DNA of 64,000 nucleotides from Cepaea nemoralis. Lineage: Eukaryota > Mollusca > Gastropoda > Stylommatophora > Helicidae. The position numbers and the translations under genes were made by a program. The notes under the pieces are model-generated. The model made no database searches and was not told the DNA's origin. It saw only the letters and a program-made list of their open reading frames with translations. Positions 11,754 through 21,904 of this stretch are shown here, piece after piece. Location of the stretch: assembly GCA_014155875.1 (NCBI GenBank), contig JACEFZ010016114.1, positions 1 to 64,000 on the forward strand, given 5' to 3'. Position 1 is the stretch's first letter. Each line of letters starts with the position of its first letter.

Positions 11754-12516
11754 AGTAGTATATAGGGTCTCTAGGTACCCCCACTGAGCAATGAGCAATG
11801 AGATATACAAAGAATAAAGAAGGAGGACCATGAGGACCTATGAGGACCCGCATTGTTTAGTAAGCTCAAAGAAGGGTAGGAGGGAACATAATTTATACAT
11901 AATCGATTGGTGTGCGCCGGCTGATACGGGTTGATGTATTTGTATCTTTGGTAAGATCGGTGAACATCTGTGAGCAAAAAGTCGATATTGCCGGCAGGTG
12001 TATATTAGTATCGGGGTCGAGGGAGGTCGCTGGTGCCATCTGTTGTTTTTAATTACGGGCGGTGTCGGAATAAAATAATAAGAGCAGAGAAAGATGTGTA
12101 GGGTGGGTTGGTAAGTGGTGAAAGACGGGTGGGTGTGCGTAGTTGGTCATAGTGGGATATCACCAATGTGTAACAGGGGTTCTAGTTACTGCCATTGCGC
12201 TTGACAGGTTCGAATCTCAAGGTGTGGTTGAGGTAGTGTGGTGGTGGTCGAGTTGTAACGGAGCTAGGTGGTAGCATTGGTGGTTCGAATCACGCTGCTG
12301 GTCGATAACGATGTCCGCCCTAGACGGGTACTTTTTAAATGGCTACTAAGGGATGGTGAGGGCTGGTGAGGGATGCCGCTGCCTCCCTCGCCCTCGTGTT
12401 GGGTTGTGGTCTGGGTCCTTCCAAGCTTTGTGTTTTCCTAGATCGATATTTTTTGATTGTCTGTGGGTTAAAAATGCCAGTTGTTGATATTAATCGGGGT
12501 ATGTGTAACAAAGCAC
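11754..12516 (+). repeat. Left terminal inverted repeat
   Basis: 763 bp, almost identical in reverse complement to 18599-19372; a 68-codon shadow frame is identical in both arms. The main difference is about 10 bp (TTACATTCAT) present only in the right arm. It contains two B-box-like motifs, GGTTCGAATCTC near 12210 and GGTTCGAATCAC near 12282. High similarity suggests recent insertion or ongoing copy correction. Confidence 0.85.
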
Positions 12517-12805
12517 TGATACAAGGGATGTGATTATCGATCAGTATGGTCACTGTTAATTAAAATTTAAAACGTAAAGTTCGACAAGAACATCCCTTTT
12601 CTTAAACACGCGTCTAGTGGTTTCGGTGACAACCGTTTTATCTCCAGTAGGTTGGGTAATTTGACCAACCAGAAGAGACGATTCCATCTCTTTATACAAG
12701 TATTATGTTATTATCCATTTTGACCACTTTGCACCTTGTCACAATAGTGGATCAGCAGTTTGACTGCTAGACATCTTTTGATGAACGTTAGCTATCAGTA
12801 TAATA

Positions 12806-13267
12806 ATGACACAAGAAACGATTGACTTGAAACAAGTTCATAGCGAGATGGTGAATATGGCGCTGACTACTATTAGTTCCTACAATTCCACAAAGGCAAA
12901 TAACTCGACGTTGTCTGGTTTAGTCGGTCAAATAGCCAAACAACAATCTGTGTTGTTCACGAGACTAGAAGGCAGTATCAAGCCCGAACATGTTTTCCAA
13001 GTCTTTGTTTTAGTCAGTGATGAATTCTTTGGTGATAACGTCATCAACTATGGGAGAATAATTATGCTGTTTACCTTTGGCATGCGTCTGGGTAAGCATC
13101 TGGTTGATAATTCTTACAACGCCGATGTGAATGTCCAAGACCTGGAAGAGGACTTCGCTAAATCTGTAGGCGAATATATGGCTGATAAACTAAGTCCTTG
13201 GATACTTCAACAACAAGGTGGTTGGCGGAATTTCTATGCTTTGACTGCAAACAAAGAAATTGATTAA
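12806..13267 (+). CDS. Bcl-2-like protein of the Polinton-like element
   Basis: 153 codons from ATG at 12806 to TAA. A BH1-like motif lies at residues 73-95 (FFGDNVINYGRIIMLFTFG; family consensus contains NWGR and a following FxFG) and a BH2-like motif at 130-146 (SPWILQQQGGWRNFYAL; consensus W-I-x-x-x-G-G-W). These two motifs together are specific to multidomain Bcl-2 proteins. There is no hydrophobic C-terminal anchor, so the product would be soluble. Viral and virus-like Bcl-2 homologues usually block host apoptosis, and Bcl-2 homologues have been reported from adintoviruses (recalled). The pro- or anti-apoptotic role here is not shown. A diverged duplicate lies at 16205-16785. Confidence 0.75.
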   Translation: MTQETIDLKQVHSEMVNMALTTISSYNSTKANNSTLSGLVGQIAKQQSVLFTRLEGSIKPEHVFQVFVLVSDEFFGDNVINYGRIIMLFTFGMRLGKHLVDNSYNADVNVQDLEEDFAKSVGEYMADKLSPWILQQQGGWRNFYALTANKEID

Positions 13268-13379
13268 AAACAGGCTTAAATCCCAGTATTTCGTTATTCT
13301 TGTGAGTGTGAGAGCGCTTGATTGTGGATATATAATACCTATAGTAAACCCCTTTGGGTAAATTGTGAGAGGGAGTCGA

Positions 13380-15125
13380 CACGTTGTAATGGCAAGTGGT
13401 AAAATTGTGAGAGTCAGTGGGGAATTTGTGAGGTTAATTGGTCAATTTGATAAGTTGCGAAAGCAAATGGGGTAGTTGGTAGGGCAATTCGACAAGTTGT
13501 GAAAGCAAATTTCTTAGTTTGCTATAATTTTTTCTCCTTTTGGTTAATATTTCTTCATTTGGCTAGCGTATTTATTACTTTGGCCAACTTTTTTCTTACT
13601 TTACCAAACATATTTCTTAGTTTGGTTGGTATTTTTCTCACTTTGATTAGTATCTTTTCCAGTTTTGGTAATATATTTTCTTACTTGGTCGACAAATTTT
13701 CCTATTTTTTTTGTAAATTTGGATGACATATTTATAAGTTTGGTTGAAATATGTGTTTACTTGGCCAATATTTTTCCCATTTGGCTAACAAATTTTCCTA
13801 TTTAGGTCGATATTTTTCTATCTTTGGTTAATAATTTTCTTCGTGTGGGTTAAAAAAGTTTCCTACTTTTCATAAGTTTGGTCGATATTTTTTCACCTTT
13901 AGTTAACAAAATGTCATATTTTTCATAAATTTACCGGCGATTTGTAAAAGTTTGGTCGACATATTTCTATATTTACCCAATATTTTTATTACTTTGGTCA
14001 GTTTGGATGATATATTTATAAGTTTGGTCAGCCTTTTAGTTGATTTGGCTAATATTGTTTTCCTACTTTTTATAAGTTTGGATGAGTCATTTATAAGTTT
14101 GGCCGATCTTTTTCACATTTGGGTAAGACATTTTCCAACCTTTTATGGGGTTGGACGAGCAATTTATTTACTTGGTCAATAGTTTTTACCTTTGGCTAAT
14201 AAAGTTTCCTATATTTTGTCTGTTTGGATGCGCTATTTCTTTACATGGCCAATATTTTTTTCTCATTTGGTTAACAAATGTTCCTACTTTTCATAAGTTT
14301 GGTGGAGATATTTCTGTATTTGGCCGACATTATTCCCTTTTGGTTAACAAATGTTCCTACATTTCATAAGTTTGGCAGAGATTTTTATCAGTTTGGTCGA
14401 CATTTTTCTGTGTTTACCCAAAGTTTTTATACATTGAAGCACATATTTTCCTACTTCGGTTGACATGTTTCTTAATTTGAGCAATATTTTCACCCTTCGG
14501 CTAACACATTTTCCTACTTTTTATAAGTTTTGACGCGCTATTTATAAGTTTGAGCGATATTTTTCCTATTTGGTTGATACGATTTTCTTATTTGCTTAAT
14601 ATGTTTTACATTTGACTTACAATTTTCCTTCTTTTTATAAGTTTGGTCGTGATTTTCCTATTTTTATTACCATTTTAAATTAGTTTGGTTATCATTTTTC
14701 CTACTTTTTATAAGTTTGGTTGAGATATTTATGTATTTGACCACCCTTTTTATTAGTTTGACTAACAATTTTCCTACTTTTTATAAGTTTGATTGAGATA
14801 TTTGTGTATCTGACCAATATTTTGCCTATTTGGCTAACAAATTTTCCTAGTCTTTATAAGATTGAGTGAAATATTTATAAGTTTGTCCATCGTTCTGCCT
14901 ATTGTATTACTTCGGTCAACATATTTCTTGATTTTACTATTATATTGTCTTGCTTGTTATAAGTTCGGATGAGATATTTCTGTATTTGACCACCATTTTT
15001 TATTAGTTTGACTAGCATTATTTCCTATTTTTTATAAGCTTGTTTGAACTTTTTTCTTTACTTGACCCATAGTTTTCGTCTTTAGTTAACACATTTTCCT
15101 GTTTCGTCGATATATTTATAAGTTT
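13380..15125. repeat. AT-rich degenerate tandem repeats inside the element
   Basis: About 1.7 kb of diverged units, most containing TTTCCTACTTTTTATAAG followed by TTTGGT(C/T)GA and TATTTTT, spaced roughly 30-60 bp. The first 120 bp are purine-biased (GTGAGAG, AAGTTGTGAAAG), the rest T-rich. Phe/Leu-rich frames of 60-76 codons arise from the repeat and lack starts or conserved motifs. Possible roles are an origin, a spacer or decayed coding DNA; I cannot choose. Confidence 0.7.
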
Positions 15126-15377
15126 GGTTGAAATATTTCTTGACCATCAACATGTAACACCAGCTCATCACATGACACCCATATGGACCGTCAACACTAA
15201 AAACCAACAAGGGAACACAATTATTATACGTTTATTTTACAGTATTTCCAGTAAATTTTACAAAAATAAAATGAAGTACACAAAATGGTTGATCAACAGG
15301 TGGTGTTATACCTAATATGATCATATACACACCATGAACAACGGTGTCGAACCTTGGTCATAAACGGTGGTTATTTA

Positions 15378-16199
15378 TTAAACGAGACAGAATTCTGGGA
15401 TATGATAGAGATAAAAACTTATAGCTGGAATCGTCTCTGTAGTGTATTTGGTATTTGGACGTTGTTGCCTAGCGTATGTAAGAATGTCGTGTTCGTGTAC
15501 TGTTTTGATAAAATCATCAAAGTTTTGTCTGCTTCGAATTAGTTGTGGAATTTCTAAGACAGAAGCGTTATTGAAAGATGCGTGGTAGAAGCGAAGAGCT
15601 TGTGTTTCGATGTGCCTAAGGACTACATGATAACTAAAGTTGATTTTGAATATGCTCCTTTGAGTGTTAAAGATCGTGTACAAGATATCTGTCCAGTCTT
15701 TAGGGTGCTGTGTCTGTGGACCAATAAAAAATGTATAGACAGACATATATTTGTTGATCTTGTGATGTGTTTTGATACTATTCCAGTTGTCGGTGTATAC
15801 TTGTTTGACATCATCTGGTAGCATGTGTAGAGAAGCCGCTTCATCCTTGGGTTGTGTGTCGCTAACTGGATAGGTGTTTTTATCTTGTTTAGTATTCTTG
15901 TCGCTGACTGCCACCTCGCTATTAGTAGCCGCTGGTCTCTTACGCACTGTTGGTGAAAAATTTGTTGACGTTTCTGTTGGTATTACACTGGCTGGTGATC
16001 CTGGTGTTGTGTGTTCTTTTGTAATGTGGCGTTGTAGATTGTCTTTTCTGTTAAAATTATGACCACAAGTTTGACACGAATACACTTGCTCCTTGGCACT
16101 GTGACTGGTCCGAATATGGCGACGAAGATTACTTGAATCAGTGAAACCTTTCCCACAAGTTGCACATAAGTGGTTCTTAGATGCTTGCCTAGTAGACAT
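15378..16199 (-). CDS. C2H2 zinc-finger protein with conserved C-terminal domain
   Basis: ATG at 16199 gives 273 aa (an in-frame GTG lies at 16217). Two classical fingers: C12-C15-H28-H33 (CATCGKGF...HIRTSH) and C42-C45-H58-H63. A Ser/Thr/Lys-rich linker follows (about 64-125). The C-terminal half (about 126-255) contains FFIGPQTQHPKDW, LRHIETQALRFYHASFNN and DILTYARQQRPNTKY. This half resembles, from memory, an uncharacterised domain behind single fingers in cnidarian and molluscan repeat proteins; the function is unknown. Probably a DNA-binding regulator or replication accessory of the element. It diverges from the Bcl-2 pseudogene, sharing its upstream region. Confidence 0.7.
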   Translation of the reverse strand: MSTRQASKNHLCATCGKGFTDSSNLRRHIRTSHSAKEQVYSCQTCGHNFNRKDNLQRHITKEHTTPGSPASVIPTETSTNFSPTVRKRPAATNSEVAVSDKNTKQDKNTYPVSDTQPKDEAASLHMLPDDVKQVYTDNWNSIKTHHKINKYMSVYTFFIGPQTQHPKDWTDILYTIFNTQRSIFKINFSYHVVLRHIETQALRFYHASFNNASVLEIPQLIRSRQNFDDFIKTVHEHDILTYARQQRPNTKYTTETIPAISFYLYHIPEFCLV

Positions 16200-16204
16200 C
16201 TTTT

Positions 16205-16785
16205 TAGGTACGTTCACTAGCGAGTTGATAGTGAGATAATCAACACTCGACTTGAAACCTGTTCACACCGAGCCTCTGTATATGATGTTGAATATAATTA
16301 GTTTATAACTTGCACTAATGGTAGATAACTTGACGTTGACTAGTTTAGGATACCAAATATCCAAACAACAAGATGTAATGTTCACTAGTTTAGTATGCGG
16401 TATCAAACCCGAACAAGTTGTACCAGTCTCTGTTTCAACCGGTGATGAAATCTTTGCAGATGCCGTTGTAAACTAAGGCAGAATAATGCTGATGCTTACA
16501 CTTGGGATGCGTCTGGGTAAGAAACTGGTTGAGAATTCTTACAAGTCAGTTGTGAATAGCCAAAAACTGGGAGACAGCTCCACTAAATCGGTATGTCCGT
16601 ATATGGTTGATAGTCCGTGGATACTAAGACAAACAGGTGCCTGGCAAACTTTCTACGCTTGAAGGCAAATAGCAGTTGAATAACCACAAAATTGAAGACT
16701 CGGTCGTTCGTCGTTCTTGTGTAAAGCGCAAGGTGAGTGAGAGCTGTGAGTTGGTTATATATTACATAAAGTAAGCCCCGCCCAC
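16205..16785 (+). pseudogene. Decayed second Bcl-2-like copy
   Basis: The stretch aligns end to end with 12785-13340, including upstream (GACTTGAAAC, GTTCA) and downstream (CGTTCTTGTG, TATATATTAC) sequence, so a whole gene segment was duplicated. Breaks: no matching start, a TAA at about 16474 inside the BH1-equivalent segment (16455-16530), and a TGA in place of the residue after the BH2-equivalent FYA (about 16660). The BH1 and BH2 equivalents remain recognisable (GMRLGKKLVENS; SPWILRQ). Divergence is considerable, so the duplication predates the near-identical state of the TIRs. Confidence 0.75.
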
Positions 16786-16824
16786 AGTATAGTTGCCAGC
16801 CAATCAGTGATTGTCTAACATAAA

Positions 16825-16995
16825 ATGTGGATCAATTCTAAGATCAACACCCTGATTGGTTGTAAGCCACACATCAGTTTGTTTGCTTCACAAGTCAAGC
16901 TGCCGCCGGAAGCCTCAATCAGACTCATCTCAAAGGATGGAGGTCTGCACATAGCTTTGCCGCATTATAGAACAGCTAGCAGTCATGTTGTTTAA
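16825..16995 (+). CDS. Small hypothetical ORF in the element
   Basis: 56 codons, ATG to TAA, including KLPPEASIRLISKDGG and LHIALPHYRTASSHVV. Composition looks protein-like, but no family is recognised and chance cannot be excluded. Confidence 0.25.
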   Translation: MWINSKINTLIGCKPHISLFASQVKLPPEASIRLISKDGGLHIALPHYRTASSHVV

Positions 16996-16999
16996 TTGT

Positions 17000-17579
17000 T
17001 ATGGCCTTACGCCACCATCAGGTTCGATCTGCTTCAAGTCCGACACCCACAACGACATGGAGGGTCCTCTTTACTTTTTTATTTTATTGTTTTTTTTTTC
17101 TTCAAGGATTTCCTTTAACGATCTGAAAGTGTGTGATGAAAGTGGCTCGGAAGCTTTTATCTACTCACGCCGCCACTCACCCACCCCTTAACAACGAATA
17201 TCACTAAGCCATACCTACCACTACTAGTACTAGCCGCCATCTTGACTTTTTAAAGTTTTCTTTTATACAGTGTGACGATAGTGCATAAACCAATACAGGT
17301 TTCTACAGCTCACTAATAACCGCAATAGGAAAACTGAAGCTATTGGCATTACAGAGTAAATTGCGAGGCAGGCAATCTCTCCCGCATTGGTCGACACACG
17401 ATTCACCTGAGTTCTCCTTTGTTAACATATAATGGTGATATAATTAATAGTACCAACTGTCGCCAGCACACCTAATTCCCAATACACATTATTTATTTTA
17501 CTATACACATGCGGATAATACTGACTTTTTGGTCACAGATGTTGTAAACCAACCTTTAACAAAGATACGAAACACGTGA
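17000..17579. other. Element interior without recognised gene
   Basis: Only a T-rich tract (17075-17105) and AT-rich DNA are visible. No trace of polymerase, integrase or capsid coding. Confidence 0.4.
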
Positions 17580-18598
17580 CACCAATGTTACTTTAACAGA
17601 TTCCCCACATAGCGGGATTCGCTTCTCTGGCGCCTATGTTGGGTATATTCAGCGACCAGGGGCGTGATTTGAACCGCCAATGATACCACCTAGCTGCGTT
17701 ACATACTCGCCCACTGCCACACTACACCACCACACAGCAGGTTTCGAACCTGACAAGCGCTATGGCAGCAACTAGACACCGTTGTTATACATTTACGGCT
17801 TAGAATACACTTAAAAAGAGCCGTCAAGGGTGGACACCCTTATCAACCAGGCGCGTGTTTCGACTCTCAAACGATGCCTACAACACCACCTATCCCCGTT
17901 AACCCTTGACTACTACTACTACATTACTCCACCACACAGTAGGACTCGAACCTATCAAGCGCATTGACAACAACTAGACACCCCTGTTACACACTGGTGA
18001 TATCCCACCACATCCCCTATGCCCCTCTACGCACCCCATACACTTACCACCGATAAAGAATCGAGCTTCGAACTTATCACCTCCATATGAGGGGGCCTAT
18101 GGTACCAACTAGCTTGTGTACGTCTATACAAACGGGAAGATAATTATTATTTTTTTTTCTTCTTTACCATGGCTGACAGCTTTATCACGCGCATCTCCAA
18201 TGCGACAGTGTTACCATACAAATGTGAAGACAATGAAGGGTTATACAGTTGGTCACAGCTTGTGAAACAATTAGGAACGATGCCGCCACCGTTATCGAAC
18301 TCGTCTTTACTGCGCCTACCCACCTAGTTCAATTGATCTTTTCCTTTGTTACACATACTCCGATTAATATCACCAACTACCTTGCATAATTTACAGGCCA
18401 TTTAAATTCTTTTTAAACCCACAGACAATCAAAAACAAATATCGATCTAGGAAAAACACGAAGCGTGGAAGAACCCAGGTCACAACCCAACACGAGGGAT
18501 TCATAGACCCCACCACGAGCCATGAGGCATAGACCCCTGGCGCCACAGTTAGGATGACTGGGAGTATGAACAATACAGAGTACTGTATCAGGCGACCT
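17580..18598. repeat. Subterminal reiterations of TIR modules
   Basis: Segments 17672-17795 and 17850-18012 repeat the TIR module at 18838-18968 (shared CACCTAGCT, CACCACACAG, CGAACCT, ACACCCCTGTTACACA). Segment 18345-18490 repeats 18604-18740 (CAGACAATCAAAAA, ATCGATCTAGGAAAA, CACAACCCAACACGAGG). All are direct relative to the right TIR and diverged, like fossil TIR edges. Confidence 0.7.
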
Positions 18599-19372
18599 GT
18601 GCTTTGTTACACATACCCCGATTAATATCAACAACTGGCATTTACATTCATTTTTAACCCACAGACAATCAAAAAATATCGATCTAGGAAAACACAAAGC
18701 TTGGAAGGACCCAGACCACAACCCAACACGAGGGCGAGGGAGGCAGCGGCATCCCTCACCAGCCCTCACCATCCCTTAGTAGCCATTTAAAAAGTACCCG
18801 TCTAGGGCGGACATCGTTATCGACCAGCAGCGTGATTCGAACCACCAATGCTACCACCTAGCTCCGTTACAACTCGACCACCACCACACTACCTCAACCA
18901 CACCTTGAGATTCGAACCTGTCAAGCGCAATGGCAGTAACTAGAACCCCTGTTACACATTGGTGATATCCCACTATGACCAACTACGCACACCCACCCCG
19001 TCTTTCACCACTTACCAACCCACCCTACACATCTTTCTCTGCTCTTATTATTTTATTCCGACACCGCCCGTAATTAAAAACAACAGATGGCACCAGCGAC
19101 CTCCCTCGACCCCGACACTAATATACACCTGCCGGCAATATCGACTTTTTGCTCACAGATGTTCACCGATCTTACCAAAGATACAAATACATCAACCCGT
19201 ATCAGCCGGCGCACACCAATCGATTATGTATAAATTATGTTCCCTCCTACCCTTCTTTGAGCTTACTAAACAATGCGGGTCCTCATAGGTCCTCATGGTC
19301 CTCCTTCTTTATTCTTTGTATATCTCATTGCTCATTGCTCAGTGGGGGTACCTAGAGACCCTATATACTACT
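18599..19372 (-). repeat. Right terminal inverted repeat
   Basis: 774 bp, mirror of 11754-12516. Inward of it, 18345-18490 repeats its inner end in direct orientation, and 17672-18012 repeats its middle part twice, so this side is extended by degraded partial TIR copies. Confidence 0.85.
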
Positions 19373-19378
19373 GCCGAG
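19373..19378. repeat. Target site duplication, right (GCCGAG)
   Basis: Directly follows the terminal TACTACT of the right TIR and matches 11748-11753 exactly. Confidence 0.8.
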
Positions 19379-19520
19379 CTAGCACAGAGGCTAGGACTAT
19401 TGCTGGTCGGTCCGGTAGTGGTGGGTTCGAATTCCTGTCGAGATGGGAATTGTTTCACTGACCTGGGTTCTCAGATAGACCCAGTCTAAAATGGGTACCG
19501 AAAAATTATCCGGATAAGTA
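19373..19520 (+). mobile_element. tRNA-derived SINE, family E, split by the Polinton-like element
   Basis: GCCGAGCTAGCACAGAGGCT is A-box-like and GGGTTCGAATTCC is a B box; the tail includes AGACCCAGTCTAAAATGGGT. Its first bases are at 11741-11753 on the other side of the insertion. Other copies: 21375-21530, 22900-23125 and 53775-53995, all minus strand. Confidence 0.6.
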
Positions 19521-19726
19521 AAGTTGGCCAGTTTAATATTGACTACATCACCAATCGAGTGCCGATTGGTGTAAATTTGAGGCTAGCACCATAAACCCAA
19601 TACAAAACGCCACATGTCCTGAAAAGTGACACACAACCTTTACTTACACTAACAAGACAGCGGAGAGATTTTTGAGAGTTGTCTGAAGACGACGACGACG
19701 ACGACAACGACGAAGGAGATATAAAA

Positions 19727-19828
19727 GAAGAAGAAGAAGAAGAAGAAGAAGAAGAAGAAGAAGAAGAAGAAGAAAAAGCTGAAGAAGAAGAAGAAGAAGA
19801 AGAAGAATAATAATAATAAGAAGAAGAA

Positions 19829-19859
<31 letters not shown>

Positions 19860-20105
19860 AAGAAGAAGAAGAAGAAGAAGAAGAAGAAGAAGAAGAAGAA
19901 GAAGAAGCTGAAGCTGAAGCTGAAGAAGAAGAAGAAGAAGAAGAAGAAGAAGAAGAAGAAGAAGAAGAAGAAGAAGAAGAAGAAGAAGAAGAAGAAGGAG
20001 AAGAAGAAGAAGAAATAGAAGAAGAAGAAGAAGAAGAAGAAGAAGAAGAAGAAGAAGAAGAAGAAGAAGAAGAAGAAGAAGAAGAAGAGAAGAAATAGAA
20101 GAAGA
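19727..20105. repeat. GAA microsatellite, about 370 bp
   Basis: Nearly pure GAA with a few TAA, GCT and GGA interruptions. The 158-208 codon Phe, Leu or Ser frames on the minus strand are translations of the repeat. Confidence 0.97.
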
Positions 20106-21374
20106 ACCACACAACATAACCACAAGCTGCCGCCATCAGAGAAGAAACTTCATCCAGCAGAATTACCATCTTCTTCTTCAGCGTAAACAGTTGTATTTAG
20201 TGTTGGGTGTAACTATTAATTAGACATGTACTATTTATAACACTGCTCTAGCATCGTTTTAAAATTATTATAATTGTCCCTAAAGCTTACTGAAGAATTG
20301 TAAAGTGTTGTCCCTAACCCAATGTCTTCATAATAATGCTACAGCTAATTGCTAATTGCTACAGCGCGAATTTGTGTAATGTCAGCATTTTCACGGACAC
20401 AAATATAACGCTCTAGGAGAAACAGGCTGTATCAACCAAAAATCACTAATAGCATATAGAAAGAATATTTAACTAAAATGAAACCAGTTGAAAGAATAGT
20501 GACAACTGCAGTCCTTAAAGTGGTCGTATATTAAGGATATCAACAACAGAACGGCGAATCAGACAGTGCAAGCTCTGTACACAGGAATTTTCATGCTATT
20601 AAAGGCTAAGATATCCACAAAACAACCTAAAGATAAGCATCTGACGGAGCTGGATATGGCTCAACGCTAGCACCATTGTAATACACCCACTAATCTGTGG
20701 ATAATGATGTTATACTCCACAATTATGGTGGATGACAGACCTGGCTAACTATGACATCTCGTTCTGGGATGTGTAGGTGGGCGAGCATGAACCACATAAT
20801 TTATTTCAGGAAGGTGTAAACATCTTTGTCTGATCTATGAAACGATATTAGAAACTGTCCTACTCATTTGCTGTTAGGTGTTCTTTATTGTATTCAAGTT
20901 AATGATCCAGACTAGAGTTTTCCTGTTCACGTTTATTTTTTTTCTTTCATATTTCTAGATTGTGCAGTGGCTGTTATTTTTTTTATCTCCAAGCGGTAAA
21001 GGCATTTTGTCCGTTTCCTTCTGCTTGCTGTTACACGCTTGCGTTCCTTCTTGACCCCATTTAGAACATCTACGTTGCTCATTCCGGCTTCCTATACAGA
21101 TATCATAACGAACTAATCCGTGGAAATGCCACGCCGCTAGCTTGCAGTAAACATGTAAACTAGGATCTGAGAGAAAAGTGCCACGTTTCTAACGGTAACC
21201 TCGGGTGTTCACCTTGGCCCTGGAGGACACAGATTACAGCCAGTAACAACATGGGCAATCTTCCCAGAAGATCGCACATTCCCGGTCCACAAAAGATGTC
21301 CGGTCTGTGTCAGTAAATGACGTCAGCAGTAAGGACTCTTATCCACCCTCGAGGCTACTGGGTGTATAGCACTG
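20106..21374. other. No recognised feature
   Basis: AT-rich DNA with no supported exon, repeat or RNA gene. Confidence 0.4.
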
Positions 21375-21530
21375 GCTGAATATTATATAGACCAATCGTC
21401 ACTCGATCGGGCGATGTGGTCAATATCACACGGGACGACTTTACTTCCATGAAATTTCCTGGTTCCTAGTTTAGACTGGAACGAGCTGGGAGACAAGATC
21501 AATGTTTAAACAATGCGCCTCCATGTGGAT
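21375..21530 (-). mobile_element. SINE family E, copy
   Basis: ATATAGACCAATCGTCACTC and TTCCTGGTTCCTAGTTTAGA / GAGCTGGGAGAC match, in reverse, the body and tail of the 19373-19520 and 53775-53995 copies. Confidence 0.45.
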
Positions 21531-21904
21531 TCGAATACATGACCACCTGGTGGGCAACGCCGACTATGTGCTCTCTGGTCATTCTGTATGGATCACAGTT
21601 CTGGAGGGCAGTTTGGGGTGAGAGAAAGAAGCTGCCTAATGATATAGAAGCTGCCTACAGAAAACAAGTGGACTGTTCTGTCAGTAGACAATTTTACATC
21701 AAGAATTGTGTACCGGCAGCAAGCAGGAAGCCATAAACACGATTATTTCAGGCAGACGGCGAAGCTCTCTGGACATGTGGTCAGAAGAGGCCTAGACTCC
21801 ATCACCAGAACTTCCGTGCCGTGGACTACAGAAACTGTCATTTACCACCTTGCGGTGTATGGCAGAGGGATCTTTGAGCCTGAGGAATCAAGGCCGCCTG
21901 GCTA

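Larger units (their letters stand above)
11754..19372. mobile_element. Polinton/adintovirus-like element with long TIRs
   Basis: A 7619-bp unit bounded by near-identical inverted repeats (11754-12516 and 18599-19372). The ends read AGTAGTATATAGG...CCTATATACTACT, and both flanks carry GCCGAG (11748-11753, 19373-19378), a 6-bp target duplication. AG...CT ends, TIRs of hundreds of bp and 6-bp duplications are the known signature of Polintons/Mavericks and integrated adintoviruses. Cargo: a Bcl-2-like gene, a two-finger C2H2 gene and a decayed Bcl-2-like copy. Autonomous Polintons are 15-20 kb with DNA polymerase B, integrase, ATPase, protease and capsid genes; none is visible, so this copy is probably non-autonomous or internally deleted. 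Its flanks belong to a tRNA-SINE. Confidence 0.8.

Noticed and set aside
11771..11977. Two identical 68-codon proteins at 11771-11977 and 19149-19355
   Set aside because: They are the same shadow frame in the two arms of the TIR; used only as evidence of TIR identity.
13499..14463. Four overlapping Phe/Leu-rich frames resembling membrane proteins
   Set aside because: They follow the degenerate T-rich repeat, change frame with each unit and have no conserved motif.
11754..19372. hAT, Tc1/mariner or Helitron identity for the 7.6-kb element
   Set aside because: Duplication is 6 bp rather than 8 bp or TA, TIRs are far too long, and no transposase or Rep/helicase is present; Polinton-like fits best.
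19543..20169. Poly-Ser/Leu/Phe frames of 158-208 codons on the minus strand
   Set aside because: Translations of the GAA array.
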